Source of the DNA: Mactromeris polynyma | Taxonomy: Eukaryota > Mollusca > Bivalvia > Venerida > Mactridae | NCBI GenBank assembly: GCA_032209605.1 | Contig: JASFXZ010000016.1 | Coordinates: 6,138,001-6,202,000, forward strand | Length of the DNA: 64,000 nt | Direction of reading: 5' to 3' | Shown here: positions 10,940-22,449 of the stretch, in pieces | Numbering within the stretch: the first letter of the stretch is position 1 | How the letters are laid out: every line of letters starts with the position of its first letter | Notes under the pieces: generated by a model | What the model was told of the DNA's origin: nothing | Databases searched by the model: none | Seen by the model: only the letters and a program-made list of their open reading frames with translations | Program-made: the position numbers and the translations under genes

Positions 10940-12900
10940 GATAGCATTACCAATACTAATATTTTACAAACACTGAGGTGTCACATGACAAAAAGGAAAC
11001 GGCTATACATAATATAAACATGTACATTCATATACGGATGACAGCAGTAGCAACAGAACAAGAACAACAACAAAAATAAATAAGACATATAATTTACCAT
11101 ATATGTTACTGTACTAACATTACACACTCAAATATTGCACATTGGATTCCTTCAAATATATACTAATATTATGAGGAAAAACAAAAAGTAATTAATGTCT
11201 AGATCAAGAGAACATATTTTAATTATGCAGTATGGAAGTAAAAGAGAAACTGCTGTTTATCAGTCATTGTTTAATTCTTTATGGAGAAGATACCCTTACC
11301 CGGAAATTCGGACACACAAGATTGGCAGTTCAGTAATGTATTGATTTGACTTATTGGGTAGACAACTGACAATAGAAATGTTTAATACTTCGATCTGTGT
11401 CTGAAGGATTCGAAATCAACAACTATCCTGCTAAGATAGGCTCGGAACTGACTGTAGTTCTCATCTAACATATGTAGGCATGATATGCTCAACGTTCAGC
11501 TACGGTCTATACGGCGGCCATACGGGTCAATAAATCTTCGCAATTTCGTGCGAACCCGTGTGGCATGTTGTGCAATTACACACGGGCTCTTAAGGTTTAA
11601 GCCCTGTCGGGGCCCGGGAGATTCATTTTACCTAGGCGTTAAGGTCGACCGCACACACGCAACGTTACCTGCTTTTGACAATTAGGAACAAATTATATAA
11701 ACAAAATGTTTAGGTTATTTAATTAAAAGTCATTTTAGCACAAAACCTAATTGAAAAAAAATGCATGAATGTTTCATAATCGTATCAACATTGTGAGCGC
11801 AACTATCATGACTTGCCTGAAATGTGTATTGTCTTAATTGTGTATCTGACGAAAATGTCCAGGCTCTTTGTCGAACATAACATTCTCTTCTGTATAACAA
11901 GGCCTAAAAATGACACATCTTGAGCCAAACAGCGCTATTTCCCAAGAGCGTGGTACAAACTACAAAGTTATCAGCCGCCTACAACCCTTGGTTTGAAATG
12001 ACGATAGATGAAATGTTGCAATATAAAGTTTGCCGGTCTAAACATCACTCACTGAGAAATTTAGAGTTAACCCTTTCTATTTCGGAAATTTAATTACAGA
12101 TGAACATTTAACGTTGTCGTTATCGTATCAAATACATAGTCTTTCGGGTTTAAAATCGTCCGAACATCCGTGCATTACATGATCAATCGAAGTGTGATCG
12201 AAGGAGCTGCTGTCATGTGATCTTATAGAAAATAAAATGAAAATATATGAAACAATGTGGATTTTAAATCCATCTACCAATCTCTCGCCAAACATCTACT
12301 CTGGTCCCAACCCCTGCGTGTTTCCTACTGTGATATGGGTTAAATCAATGTGCTCTCCTTGGAACGTGTGTGTGTGCGTGCTTGCGTGCGTGAACATTTA
12401 TACTGTTCATCATATTTCTTATATAGTGACATCACATGCGGCGTTTTCTTGAAATGACGTCACTTATAGAAAAGGTTATAAATCCCATAGCAGCGCTCAT
12501 ATGGATTTAGACAATGTGCTCTCAAATTACATATCAATTACCATTCAACATGGGTAGTCGGCAGCAACACATTCAATGAAAGTCATGTAAAAACAGTGTT
12601 TATTACCTTATGGATAACATACGCAGTATCATGTCGATAAATAACGTAAACGCCGCGTGTACCATATTACAAATTAAGATTTATGTTTCATTTAAATAAT
12701 GTGATGTCTGCATCTTTATCTCGTCCAATGGTTCTTTTAAATAGTAATGATCATTATGACGACAATGACATTAATCGTATTGATTCGTCATTATGTTAGA
12801 TGTGACAATAAACGTATTGATTGTTCAGATCCACTTTAAACAAGAACTATACAAAACTCGAGCAAGAAATGACACATAGATAACTGTGCTGACACCAGAA
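10940..12900. other. Unannotated stretch with one GC-richer patch
   Basis: The patch near 11510-11665 (around GCCCTGTCGGGGCCCGGGAG) is richer in CpG than its surroundings and holds a 66-codon frame of no recognised family. Nothing else stands out. Confidence 0.35.
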
Positions 12901-12918
12901 ACGAGAAATATCTTTAAA

Positions 12919-13212
12919 AAGATGGTCGGCGCAATCTGAAGGTTAAGATTTGTTGTGCAACATAAACAAATGCCGAGATGTTACGCTTGCTGGTCACTCC
13001 AGATCCAAATGGATTTCGATAAATTCACCGAAATTCAGTGGCATTCGGTAAGGTAACGTACCCTTTATCGAAAGGTTAACCAATCCGCGTCAATGTTACA
13101 GACGTTGTTCGGTTGAAAAGAAATTGCCTTGGTGGTTAACGTAAGATTTGATTTGTTTACACAACACTGATATGCAAATAGTAAAACCATGTTAGTACGG
13201 CTGTGCCGAAAA
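12919..13212 (+). repeat. Octamer-bearing dispersed repeat, copy 2 (near full length)
   Basis: It runs from GATGGTCGGCGCAATCTG to GGCTGTGCCGAAAAAG, so TCGGCGCA-like ends face each other in inverted orientation. Internal landmarks include TTGTGCAACATAAA, GGTCACTCCAGATCC, CCGAAATTCAGTGG and ATGCAAAT. Confidence 0.8.
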
Positions 13213-13344
13213 AGAACTGAATATGACGATCCAGACGATCATTATTTCACGATCAGAAAATTGATAACAAATTTTGCTTTAGCAATATAGCATTGAGTAC
13301 ATCGCAGAAAAGGGTCGACCGATCAGTTAGGCTACTGATATGTG

Positions 13345-13592
13345 CGACATAATAAAATTGCCGAGATGTTACGATTGCTGATCACTCCAGATCCAAATAA
13401 ACTTCGGTAAATTCACCGAAATTCAGTAGATTTCGGTAAGATTACGTACCCCTTATCGAAAGGTTGACCAACACGCACCAAGGTTACAAAGGTTGTTCGG
13501 TTGAAGGGAAGTTTGTTTAGTGGTTAATGTAAGATTTGATTGGTTCACACAACACTGATATGCAAATAGCAAAGCCATGCTAGTACGGCTGC
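13345..13592 (+). repeat. Octamer-bearing dispersed repeat, copy 3
   Basis: It begins inside the family at CGACATAATAAAATTGCCG and ends GGCTGCACCGAAAA. It lies only about 130 bp from copy 2 in the same orientation. ATGCAAAT is retained. Confidence 0.75.
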
Positions 13593-13981
13593 ACCGAAAA
13601 CTGACTTAAATTTTCAAATTTTTAAATGACACGCATTTTCTAAGATGACATTGTTCTAACAGTATGTTGACATAAGCATCAGCTGTTGTTACGTATAACA
13701 TAAAGCAATCCGATTATCAACAAACCGCATCTTAACGTCACTCATAGCGCGTGACGGTTAAAGAAGCTGTGTTCGGCGCTCGATCGGTTAACAAACCTTA
13801 AATCTACCACGAGTTTAGTATAGTTTCCCTTATTTGGTTTAGTTATCGGTAAAATCACATCATGTGGTAGATCACGTGATGATTGAAGACTCCAGCAGGA
13901 GTTTAAATTTTAGAATCATGTTTTAAGTTTTTAAAGCAAAATGACGAAATGAAAGTTTTGAATTGATCATACTTGGCAGTA

Positions 13982-14142
13982 CAGTAAAACCTCAGTAATA
14001 AGACCATATTTGGTACCCTTCAAAACTGGTCTTCATATTGAGGTGGTCTTTATATTGCGGTGGAATAAAGAGCAAAACAGTGAAACTGAACTTAAAAATT
14101 GTGTTCTTATTATTGAGGTGGTCTTTATGTGAGATTTTACTG
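13982..14142. mobile_element. pogo-like MITE (CAGTAAAACCTC family), copy 2
   Basis: It starts CAGTAAAACCTCAGTAATA, ends GATTTTACTG and is flanked by TA on both sides (13980-13981 and 14143-14144), so the termini and the TA duplication are intact. Confidence 0.85.
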
Positions 14143-14149
14143 TAAATGG

Positions 14150-14780
14150 CTTAAAGGCCCGTACAAGTAACCAGAAACTTTATTTAATCACTGTTATTTT
14201 TCAAGCTATGGCGCACTGAACGCTTTCACAGTGATTCTAGACGCATCATTGTCTGTGCCATCCATGTGGTCTGTGATCCTGAATTCTGTTAATGAAAACA
14301 GTGCTGTTAGAATTAAACATGAGTTTGTTATACCACGTGTTTGCTGTTATAAGAATTCCAGGTCACAACGTCACGTGATACTAAGTACCTTTTTCATATA
14401 TGTCAGTTGACTAAGTATTTGTGTCATGCCTTATTTCCCGCAAGTCTCAGTTGAGTGTGATCAAATAGGTCGAAAACATCTCGAGCATCCAATTACCTTA
14501 CTTTCCCTCATGGATTAAAATAATTGAGAAAAAATCACACAGCACGTGGTCCGTCACTAGTTGATATAAATTGAGGGCCATGAAAATCTGCAATGAAAGC
14601 GAAATTAACCAAATGTTTATATCATGCGTAAATGGATTTGTACAACTGTACATATATAGCGTGCATTAATTAATCACTGTCGGCTTCCATATGCAGACTT
14701 GCGTGTATTTGTTGAGTGCGGAATAATTATTTTTAATTCAAACAGTTGATTATAATTATGTTGCTGGATATAGTTTTGTA
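14150..14780. other. Unannotated AT-rich stretch
   Basis: No recurring repeat or credible frame is seen. Confidence 0.35.
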
Positions 14781-14789
14781 AGCAGCTTT

Positions 14790-16160
14790 CATACTGACAG
14801 TTCCAAGGCTGTGAATCGCTGTATGGTTATTAGTTCTATTCATGTTTCAGATGGAAGTTAAGTTAAACTTTCCGTGTGTGCAGTTCTTTCACTTGATTTG
14901 ATATTCATGCTATTCGCTCCGCCCTTTTTGACCTATTATTGCTGACTTTCTTGACTTGTTCCGTGATGTGTTCCATCCATTAAATAGGTTTCCCCCTTGC
15001 TGTCCCCCTAATCTTTCCTTAGTTGTTCTTTATGGTCGATCAGACCATTCCTTGCACTCCTAGTCCCATACATGTATACCCTTGCACCCATATTCCCATA
15101 CATGTTTACCCTTGCACCCATATTCCCATACATGTTTACTCTTGCTCCCATATTCCCATACATGTATACCCTTGAACCCATATTCCCATACATGTATACC
15201 ATTGAACCCATATTCCCATACATGTTTACCCTTGCTCCCATATTCCCATACATTTTACTCTTGAACCCATATTCCCATACATGTTTACCCTTGCAGCCAA
15301 ATTCCCATACATGTTTACCCTTGCTCCCATATTTCCATACATGTTTACCCTTGCTTCCATATTCCCATACATGTTTAACCTTGCTCCCATATTCCCATAC
15401 ATGTTAACCCTTGCTCCCATATTTCCTTACATGTTTACCCTTGCTCCCATATTCCCATACATGTTTACCCTTGCACCAATTTTCCCATACATGTGTGTAC
15501 CCTTGCACCAATATTCCCATACATGTGTCTACCCTTGCACCCACACTGCCATACATGTGTGTACCCTTGCAACCATATTCCCATACATGTGTGTACCCTT
15601 GCACCCATACTCCCATACATGTACCCTTGCACCCATATTCCCATACATGTATACCATTGCACCCATATTCCCATACACGTACCCTAGCACCCATATTCCC
15701 ATACTTGTATACCCTTGCATCCATATTCCAATACATATATACTCTTGCAACCATATTCCCATACATGTACCCTTGCACCCATATTCCCATACATGTACCC
15801 TTGCACCCACATTCCCATACATGCACCCTTGCACCCATATTCCCATACATGTACCCTTGCACCCATATTCCCATACATGTACCCTTGCAACCATATTCCC
15901 ATACATGTACCCTTGCACCCATATTCCCATACATGTATACCCTTGCACCCATAATCCCATACATGTACCCTTGCACCCATATTCCCATACATGTACCCTT
16001 GCAACCATATTCACATACATGTATACCCATATTCCCATACATGTACCCTTGCATCCATATTCCCATACATGTATACCCTTGCACCCATATTCCCATACAT
16101 GTACCCTTGCACCCATATTCCCATACATGTATACCCTTGCAATTTGCCTGCTTATATAAA
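14790..16160 (+). mobile_element. Array-bearing dispersed repeat, copy 2 (CATACATGTATACCC array)
   Basis: The left module, with TTCCAAGGCTGTGAATCGCT near 14800, matches the copy at 8.26 kb. The block 14950-15060 (CTTGTTCCGTGATGTGTTCC, then CAGACCATTCCTTGCACTCC) aligns with 60820-60925 of copy 3. The array begins exactly where copy 3 has a single CTATTCCCATAGATATGTG segment. The right module is not visible after the array. Confidence 0.7.
15065..16140 (+). repeat. Minisatellite with 30-, 32- and 28-bp unit blocks
   Basis: The core unit is CCCATATTCCCATACATG followed by TTTACCCTTGCA, GTGTGTACCCTTGCA or TACCCTTGCA. Units are mainly 30 bp to about 15480, 32 bp (extra GTG) at about 15485-15610, and then mainly 28 bp with some 30 bp. 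The frames of up to 292 codons here, on both strands, are satellite translations. Confidence 0.92.
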
Positions 16161-16780
16161 TATGAAATGTTCATTCCCATGTTGACGTGTTGATCTTAAA
16201 ACCGAGGTATTTGCGCAACGTTTCTCCAAGTTTGCAATAACTAATAGAAAACTAAATGATTGAGGATCGCCCGTCCTTCAAGCGTGCATTTCATTGGACG
16301 GATTTTAATTTTCGTTGAGTATATTGGTTCTAAGATTTTATATAAGGAAGAAAGGACATAAATAGGAAAGTTTGTCCTTCGCGTGACAAACGCTTGGAGA
16401 CAATGACATTTTGAAAGGTTATTAATATACACTCAATAAGGTCTTGGTACGGTTTAACATCAGTGATAATATTCATGTTACTTAGAAGAAAGTGTCCTCG
16501 GCTAAAATAAGTTACAACTTTTGATGAGATATTTATAAATAACCTTATATGGTAAAATACGGCGTTATATTGACGTAGATGGAAAACTTATTTTATTATT
16601 TAATTGATAATGTTGTCCTCATATATAAGGTAACAAAAATATGAAGTTTTGCACACATTATTTTGTCGATACATTCTACACGGAGATTGTAGCTCTTCTC
16701 ACTTTCTGTCCCTAGAAAATATACAATGACTGAAGCTTCCATTCTGACAACAATTCTCAACAATAAATATCTTGAAAAAA
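16160..16780. other. Unannotated AT-rich stretch
   Basis: Nothing recognisable is seen. Confidence 0.35.
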
Positions 16781-16785
16781 AACGG

Positions 16786-17048
16786 GCGGCGAAATTTGAA
16801 AGTTTAGATTTGTTATGCAACATAACAAATTGCCGAGATGTTACGATTGATGGTCACTCCAGATCGAAATGGATTTCGGTAAATTCACCGAAATTCAGTG
16901 GTTAGCGGTAAAATAACGTACCCCGTATCGAATGGTTAATCAATCCGCGTCAAGACGGATACAAACGTTGTTCGGTTAAAGAGAAGTTGGTTTAGTGGTT
17001 AACGTATATGCAAATAGCAAAGTCATGTTAGTACGGCTGCGCCGAAAA
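16786..17048 (+). repeat. Octamer-bearing dispersed repeat, copy 4
   Basis: It runs from GGCGGCGAAATTTGAAAG to GGCTGCGCCGAAAAAC. It lacks the TTTGATTGGTTTACACAAC segment just before ATGCAAAT, a small internal deletion compared with copies 2 and 3. Confidence 0.75.
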
Positions 17049-17049
17049 A

Positions 17050-17630
17050 CATGGCCCTGTCTAAAAGGAATATTCTTCTGTTAAATGAGATGGTTTTTTT
17101 ATTGAGACGCAAACAAACATGACTTACAATGAAGAGCCGGTGTCTTAAATCATGTCATATGTAGCCAAGAAATATGGTAGGAATAGTAACATTCTTGAAA
17201 GATTTGCTGACACCCGAACTGAATTTGGCGGTATATTGCGAATGCAAGATAGTAGTCTATGAAATATACTGTGTTATAAAAAATAGGGGGCAAAATTTAG
17301 TATTGTTTTTTATTCTAATCGTAATAAATGCAGATATTATACCATTAGTATACTACATATTTTTCCTGAATTGATAAAATGTAATCATCCTTAAAAGTTC
17401 GGTAAAACCCTGAAATGAGATAGGTTTGCTAACAATTTAGTACAATTAAACAATAGATAACAAAGATCCAATGTGAAAATTAATACTGGCACAATTAAAC
17501 CGAATGTATGACATCAGCAGAACTGTCACATGCTACATCTACATACAATATGCATAACATTGAAATATTTCTGTATTATTTACAACGTAAAATAACGTTT
17601 AAAAAAGTGACTATAAGTGGCAATAGCAAC
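17050..17630. other. Unannotated AT-rich stretch
   Basis: Nothing recognisable is seen. Confidence 0.35.
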
Positions 17631-17637
17631 GCGTAAA

Positions 17638-17804
17638 CAGTAACACTGAGTAATAAAATAACCCTTAGGACCCTTAAAACCTGGTCTTCTGATTCAGGCG
17701 GTCCTAATATTGAGGTTAAATATAGAGTAAAAAATGTGTGAAAATGTGGTCTGAATTTCGAGGCGGTCCTATTATTGAGGTGGTCTTAAAATTATGTTTT
17801 ACCG
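17638..17804. mobile_element. pogo-like MITE (CAGTAAAACCTC family), copy 3, diverged
   Basis: It starts CAGTAACACTGAGTAATA, ends TGTTTTACCG followed by TA, and has body words GGTCCTAATATTGAGG. It is the most diverged copy with both ends. Confidence 0.65.
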
Positions 17805-18194
17805 TAGTTATTTTCCGTCGGGCTTAAGCCTTTTTGTGTGATTATTCCATTTTCGGGGCTATGGTACTCATAGGAAGTTATCAGCCATGTATTAAACCGT
17901 AATTTGTACTCCTAAAATGAAGTAATTATCTGTTATACTGAGATGTTTTCTTCTTTTCGAATCGATACGCATAAAACATTCGTAAAATACCTCGTTTTTA
18001 TGCTTCTTTGCATTGATAATTGCTTCATATCCATAGAAAACAGTACATTTTTATATGCTACACACAATAACCGGATTCAACAAGAAACTTAAGTAATCTA
18101 TGGTTATGGTGCCCATTTTAGAATAATTATATAACATGATACGTTCCACATGCCCCAGAAAGAAGTTAAACTAGAAGTTGTTCTTTATGAGATA

Positions 18195-18358
18195 CCGTAA
18201 AAACCTCTCTTAAAGACAACCTCAATAATAAGTCCACCTCGAAATTAAGAACACAATTTTCAAGTCCATTTTCACTGATCCTCAATATTAAGTCAACATC
18301 AATAAGAAGACCAGCTTTCAAGGGTCCCAATGGTGGTCTTATTACTGAGGTTTTACTG
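18195..18358. mobile_element. pogo-like MITE (CAGTAAAACCTC family), copy 4
   Basis: It starts CCGTAAAAACCTCTCTTAAA, ends GGTTTTACTG, and is flanked by TA on both sides (18193-18194 and 18359-18360). Confidence 0.8.
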
Positions 18359-18544
18359 TACCTTCTCATCGGACCGTTAATGACAGAATTTACAGAAGAC
18401 GTCTTAAGGTGACGAATAGAGTTTTTTACCTCATTGTAAACTCGTATATTGCCTTAACATAAATGTACTGTTTCACACTACCAAACACATATGCGTTATT
18501 AGAAACAACGTTGATATATACTTGGCTTCTTAATAATCAACAAT

Positions 18545-18790
18545 TTAAGTTTAAACTTCTTTATTATACAACATTTCTGACTTATGAGACACCTACTTTC
18601 TGAGCAGGTTTACTTCCCGCTTCCTATCATTAAATGTCAGACACCATGCAGGTAGACAGACACATGGGTACCATTCTTAAACTAGCTAGCGGCTCACCAA
18701 CCATAGCCATAGAACGGACCCCTACGGGATTCGAACCCTTGACCTCCCAATCCCAAGACGGGTGTCTTGTCCACTCGACCCAGGGAGGAG
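18545..18790 (-). mobile_element. SINE family A, copy 2 (diverged)
   Basis: It shares TGAGACACCTACTTTCTGAG, AGCTAGCGGCTCACCAACC and the tRNA-like region (box B GGGTTCGAATCCC on the minus strand) with the copy at 7253-7511. Box A is damaged (CCTGGGTCGAGTGGACAAG). No clear target duplication remains, so it is the older copy. Confidence 0.75.
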
Positions 18791-19196
18791 TATATATTTA
18801 TAGTCGCTGTTTTGATATTCCATTGACATGCCTTTACCTTGTGTCTCTATATATTGTTATGTAAATCAGCGGGCAATTTAATCATGTTCCCATTCTATTA
18901 TGTACGAGTACTTTGCTGAATGAAACCAACTACCATGTACTGATATCTACAAGTACATGTACTTATAGACACTGTTAGATTAAATATTTCTTCTCGGTAT
19001 TTACTTAATGGGAACAGCGGACTGACGATGTTTTTCCGTTTGATGTATCCGTGTACTAGACATACGTCTCAAATATACGCCTTCTGTTTGAACTCTCTTA
19101 TTAATCAGAGCCATAAACAGAGTGTTTGATTATTTCGCTCTATTTATGTATTTGTTTAACCTTGAAGAATAGTAAACAAATCAGTCTTGTTTTTCT

Positions 19197-19470
19197 AACA
19201 TGGCTTTGCTATTTGCATAACAGTGTTGTGTAAACCAATCAAATCTTACGTTAGCCACCAAGGCAATTTATCTTCAACTGAACAACGTTTGTAAACTTGA
19301 CGCGTATTAGTTAACTTTTCTATACAGGGTACGTTACCTTACTGAAATCCACTGAATTTCGGTGAATTTACCGAAATCCATTTTGATCAGCTATCGTAGC
19401 ATCTCGGCATTTTTTTATGTTGCACAACAAATCTTAACCTTCAAATAGAGCCGACAATCTTTTTTCAAGA
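19197..19470 (-). repeat. Octamer-bearing dispersed repeat, copy 5
   Basis: The plus strand reads AACATGGCTTTGCTATTTGC through to TCAAATAGAGCCGACAATC. The octamer appears as ATTTGCAT. The terminal GGCGCAG is missing at the octamer end. Confidence 0.75.
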
Positions 19471-19970
19471 TACTTGTATTTCTTGTTTTATACTACTGTT
19501 TCGAGCAAGTAGCTGAATTAGTCATTTTAGCCAACTTTATTCTCGAGCGAAATAGATTTCCATGATTTAGATTGTAACTTCAGAATGTCTTTACGTGTGT
19601 CTACAAAGCAAGTAGTCATATAAAGCAGCTTTAAATGAATTTATTAAAGAAATAAAATTCTTAAAATCTACTAACTGTCTAATTGGTTTTCCGTTTTACG
19701 CAGATTTAGTGGTCTTCAAACGTTGCTGAGGAGAAAATTACTTCTGCACCGGCTTGTAGTAAACCCGGAAGATAATCGTTACAGTTATTTTAAGGATTAA
19801 TACAACTGATAAACCGTTTAATACATTACGATTTTATGTAAAAACTTGGTAATCTCAAATATATTTAAATGCTACCCAGTGCATTACGCAAAACTCGATT
19901 TCTGAGGTTGACAGCGTTCATACGACATGGGGATAGCTTAGCTGTAATTAATGTATAGGCCTATTTTTAG

Positions 19971-20040
19971 GGCGGGGCTCGAACTCACGACCTTCAGATT
20001 AGGAGTCAGGCGCTCTACCTCTCGACCACAGCGTCTGTCA
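19971..20040 (-). repeat. tRNA-derived fragment (Arg-CCT-like)
   Basis: On the minus strand, TGGTCGAGAGGTAGAGCGCC (box A-like) is followed by the loop CTCCTAA and then GAGTTCGAGCCCC (box B-like), at tRNA spacing. The acceptor stem does not pair and the anticodon stem has mismatches, so it is a pseudo-tRNA or SINE head, not a working gene. Confidence 0.6.
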
Positions 20041-20082
20041 CGGTACCGAGTAAGTCACAATAAGGGAAGAGGTTGTGTAAGC

Positions 20083-20905
20083 GGCCGGGTAGCTCGGTCG
20101 GTAGAGCATTCGCCCTCTCAGCGAAGGCCGGGTTCGAGTCCATGTCAGGCTACACATTTTTATCACCCTGTGACACCGCTCCTCAAAGAACTGAACGACA
20201 AATTACTTTCAGTGTTACAAAAGGTTACAAGAGGAACTAAACATAATTATGTATCTACTTCTAAGCTTGAGAGAGGAGAAGTCCATTTGTATGAAAAATA
20301 CCGACAATATACGCATCTCCTCTTTGTAGCGAAGCTTTTTCACAAAGTTTCACTGAGTTCCGGTTGCTGGTTGCTAAGAAATAGTGTGGACGCGAATGTT
20401 ACTCTTTATGAAGCAATAAGGAATGGGCCGTAAGTATGTGAAAAATCATCAAACCGGAACATGCCGACAATACGCGTATCTCCTCTTTGTATACAGTGAA
20501 GATTTCCATAAAGTTTCACTGTATTCCAAATGGTGGTTGCTGAGAAAATAGTGTGAACACGAATGTTACTGTGTTCTCAATATAAAGCAATAAGGAATGG
20601 ACCGTAAGTATATGGAAATTCATCGAACCGAAAGCGTATCTCCTCTTTGTACATAGCGAAGCTTTCCATCAAGTTTCACTGAATTCCAGGTAGTGGTTAC
20701 TGAGAATCAGTGTGGACACGAATAGTAAGGAATGGATGAAATATCATCGAACCGAAACATGCCGACAATATGCGTATCTACTCTTCGAAGTGAAGCTTCC
20801 CATTAAGTTTCACTGAATTCCGGTTAATTGATACTTAGAAATAGCGCGGACACGAATGCGCGACTGACGCACGCACGCACGCACGGACGAACGAAACGAT
20901 GAGTG
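20083..20905 (+). mobile_element. tRNA-headed composite retroposon with a multiplied body module
   Basis: The head 20083-20155 has box A TAGCTCGGTCGGTAGAGC and box B GGGTTCGAGTCC, with a well-paired TTCGC/GCGAA anticodon stem but a poorly paired T stem. Four diverged copies of a body module follow, at about 20287-20459, 20460-20630, 20631-20755 and 20756-20870. Each has CGTATCTCCTCTTTGTA, AAGTTTCACTGAATTCC and a GTGGACACGAATG-like phrase. The element closes with (GCAC)n and GGACGAACGAAACGATG. The 160-residue frame overlapping the head is chance. Confidence 0.65.
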
Positions 20906-21427
20906 TAAATGAGTTTGATTTCTGACTAGAATGTATTACCATCATTGTTGCTTAGCGATTTCGTCAGGTCTAGTTGTTTACTTGTTATGCTCAACAGTTG
21001 TTTAAAGGGGCGATAATTATATTGACAATTATTGTCTACTACAAGGGAATGGTGCGATTTTATAATGTATTGCGCTCGTTTTAGTATTTCATATTACCCC
21101 CTCTAAGAATCAAGTTACAGCACGTGCCTTAGGTTGGTCGATTGATTATGAAAATAACCATTCGATACATGAAAATGAGAAATAACGTAGAAATATACAG
21201 AAATATGCAGGAATTTACCGAAATGATAGCAAAACTACTGATTGTTTCTATTTTTGTATTTACTAACTTACATAAATAGGTAACTAATATTGTTTATGAT
21301 ATGAAACATCCCGCCCAGGAGAGATACACTACTTCAAGAATACAGTACACACGAATGCTGTACACGATTCCATGATTTAGACGAATACCCTAGGGAAAAA
21401 TACCTTTATTGTAAAATCTTCCAACTA

Positions 21428-21604
21428 CAGTAAAACCTCAACAATAATACCACCCTTGGAACCCTTCAAACTAGTCTTCTTATTGTGTTGGTCTTACTAT
21501 TGAGGTTGAATACAGAACAAAACAGTGAAAATGGACTTGAAAAGTGTGTTCTTAATTTTGAGTTGGTCTTATTATTGAGATGGTCTTTAAGTGAGGTTGT
21601 ACTG
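21428..21604. mobile_element. pogo-like MITE (CAGTAAAACCTC family), copy 5
   Basis: It starts CAGTAAAACCTCAACAATA after TA and ends GAGGTTGTACTG. The body retains ACAGTGAAAATGGACTTGAA. Confidence 0.8.
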
Positions 21605-21974
21605 TTTGTCAAGTTCCATGGTTAAGACGAACACGAGACTAAGGAAAAATACTTTCAATCTAAAATATACCAATATACCATGTTTATGCTAAACACATAC
21701 ACGGTGCAATTTTGCAAGTACAGCAACATAATCAATTCCAACAGCTGAATTTTGCGTCTCGCAAAAGGTGATTCTCTGCTGACCTTAAACAATATACATG
21801 TACGTCATTCTTACAAGTTGTGTGCGTAGATGTCACACACTGACATGTTGGTGACAAAAAATATGTGAAATATGATAATGATGACCTACATTCTTGGATG
21901 TTGAATGTTCGTCTTAATCACATAGTATTACGTAAAAAGAAATATCTTTAAACAAGAAATATCTGGGGGAAAAA

Positions 21975-22315
21975 TGGTCAGCGCAATTTGAAGGTTAAGA
22001 TTTGTTGTGCAACATAAAAAAATGGCAAGATGTTTAGATTGCTGGTCACTCCAGATCCACAATATATTTCGGTAAATTCACCGAAATTCAGTGGATATTA
22101 GTAAGGTAAGGTACCCTTTATCGAAATGTTAACCAATCCGCGTCAATGTTACAAACGTTGTTCGGTTGAAGAGAAATTGCCTTGGTGGTTAAGTTAAAGT
22201 AGGATTTGATTGGTCACTAATATGGTTTTGCTATTTGCTTATCAGTGTTGTGTAAAGTTTACACAACACTGATATGCAAATAGCAATACCATATTAGTAC
22301 GGCTGCGCCGAAAAA
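21975..22315 (+). repeat. Octamer-bearing dispersed repeat, copy 6, with internal inverted duplication
   Basis: It runs from ATGGTCAGCGCAATTTG to GGCTGCGCCGAAAAAG. Near its right end the octamer segment has been duplicated in inverted orientation: 22217-22256 and 22258-22297 are 40-bp reverse complements with two mismatches and a one-base spacer. Confidence 0.85.
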
Positions 22316-22379
22316 GATTTCGTTTCGGTAAGGTAAGCTTTAAGTGACATGTAATATCTTAAACATGATATTGGATACA

Positions 22380-22440
22380 TACACACGCACGCACGCACGA
22401 ACCCACGCACGAACACGCATTACACACACACACACAAACA
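22380..22440 (+). repeat. CA/CGCA microsatellite
   Basis: The tract has an imperfect (CACG)n part (ACGCACGCACGCACGAAC) followed by (CA)n. Confidence 0.85.
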
Positions 22441-22449
22441 CGCACACAG

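Noticed and set aside
11485..11685. 66-codon frame in a GC-richer patch
   Set aside because: No recognisable family, short, and without supporting splice or promoter context.
15281..16180. Frames of up to 292 codons on both strands
   Set aside because: They are satellite translations caused by the 28-32 bp units lacking stops; no non-repetitive protein sequence is present.
20083..20155. Functional tRNA gene
   Set aside because: The anticodon stem pairs but position 33 is not T and the T stem is mismatched; it heads a repeated module.
19951..20433. 160-codon open frame
   Set aside because: It runs through two opposing tRNA-like pieces and a repeated module; composition and context indicate chance.
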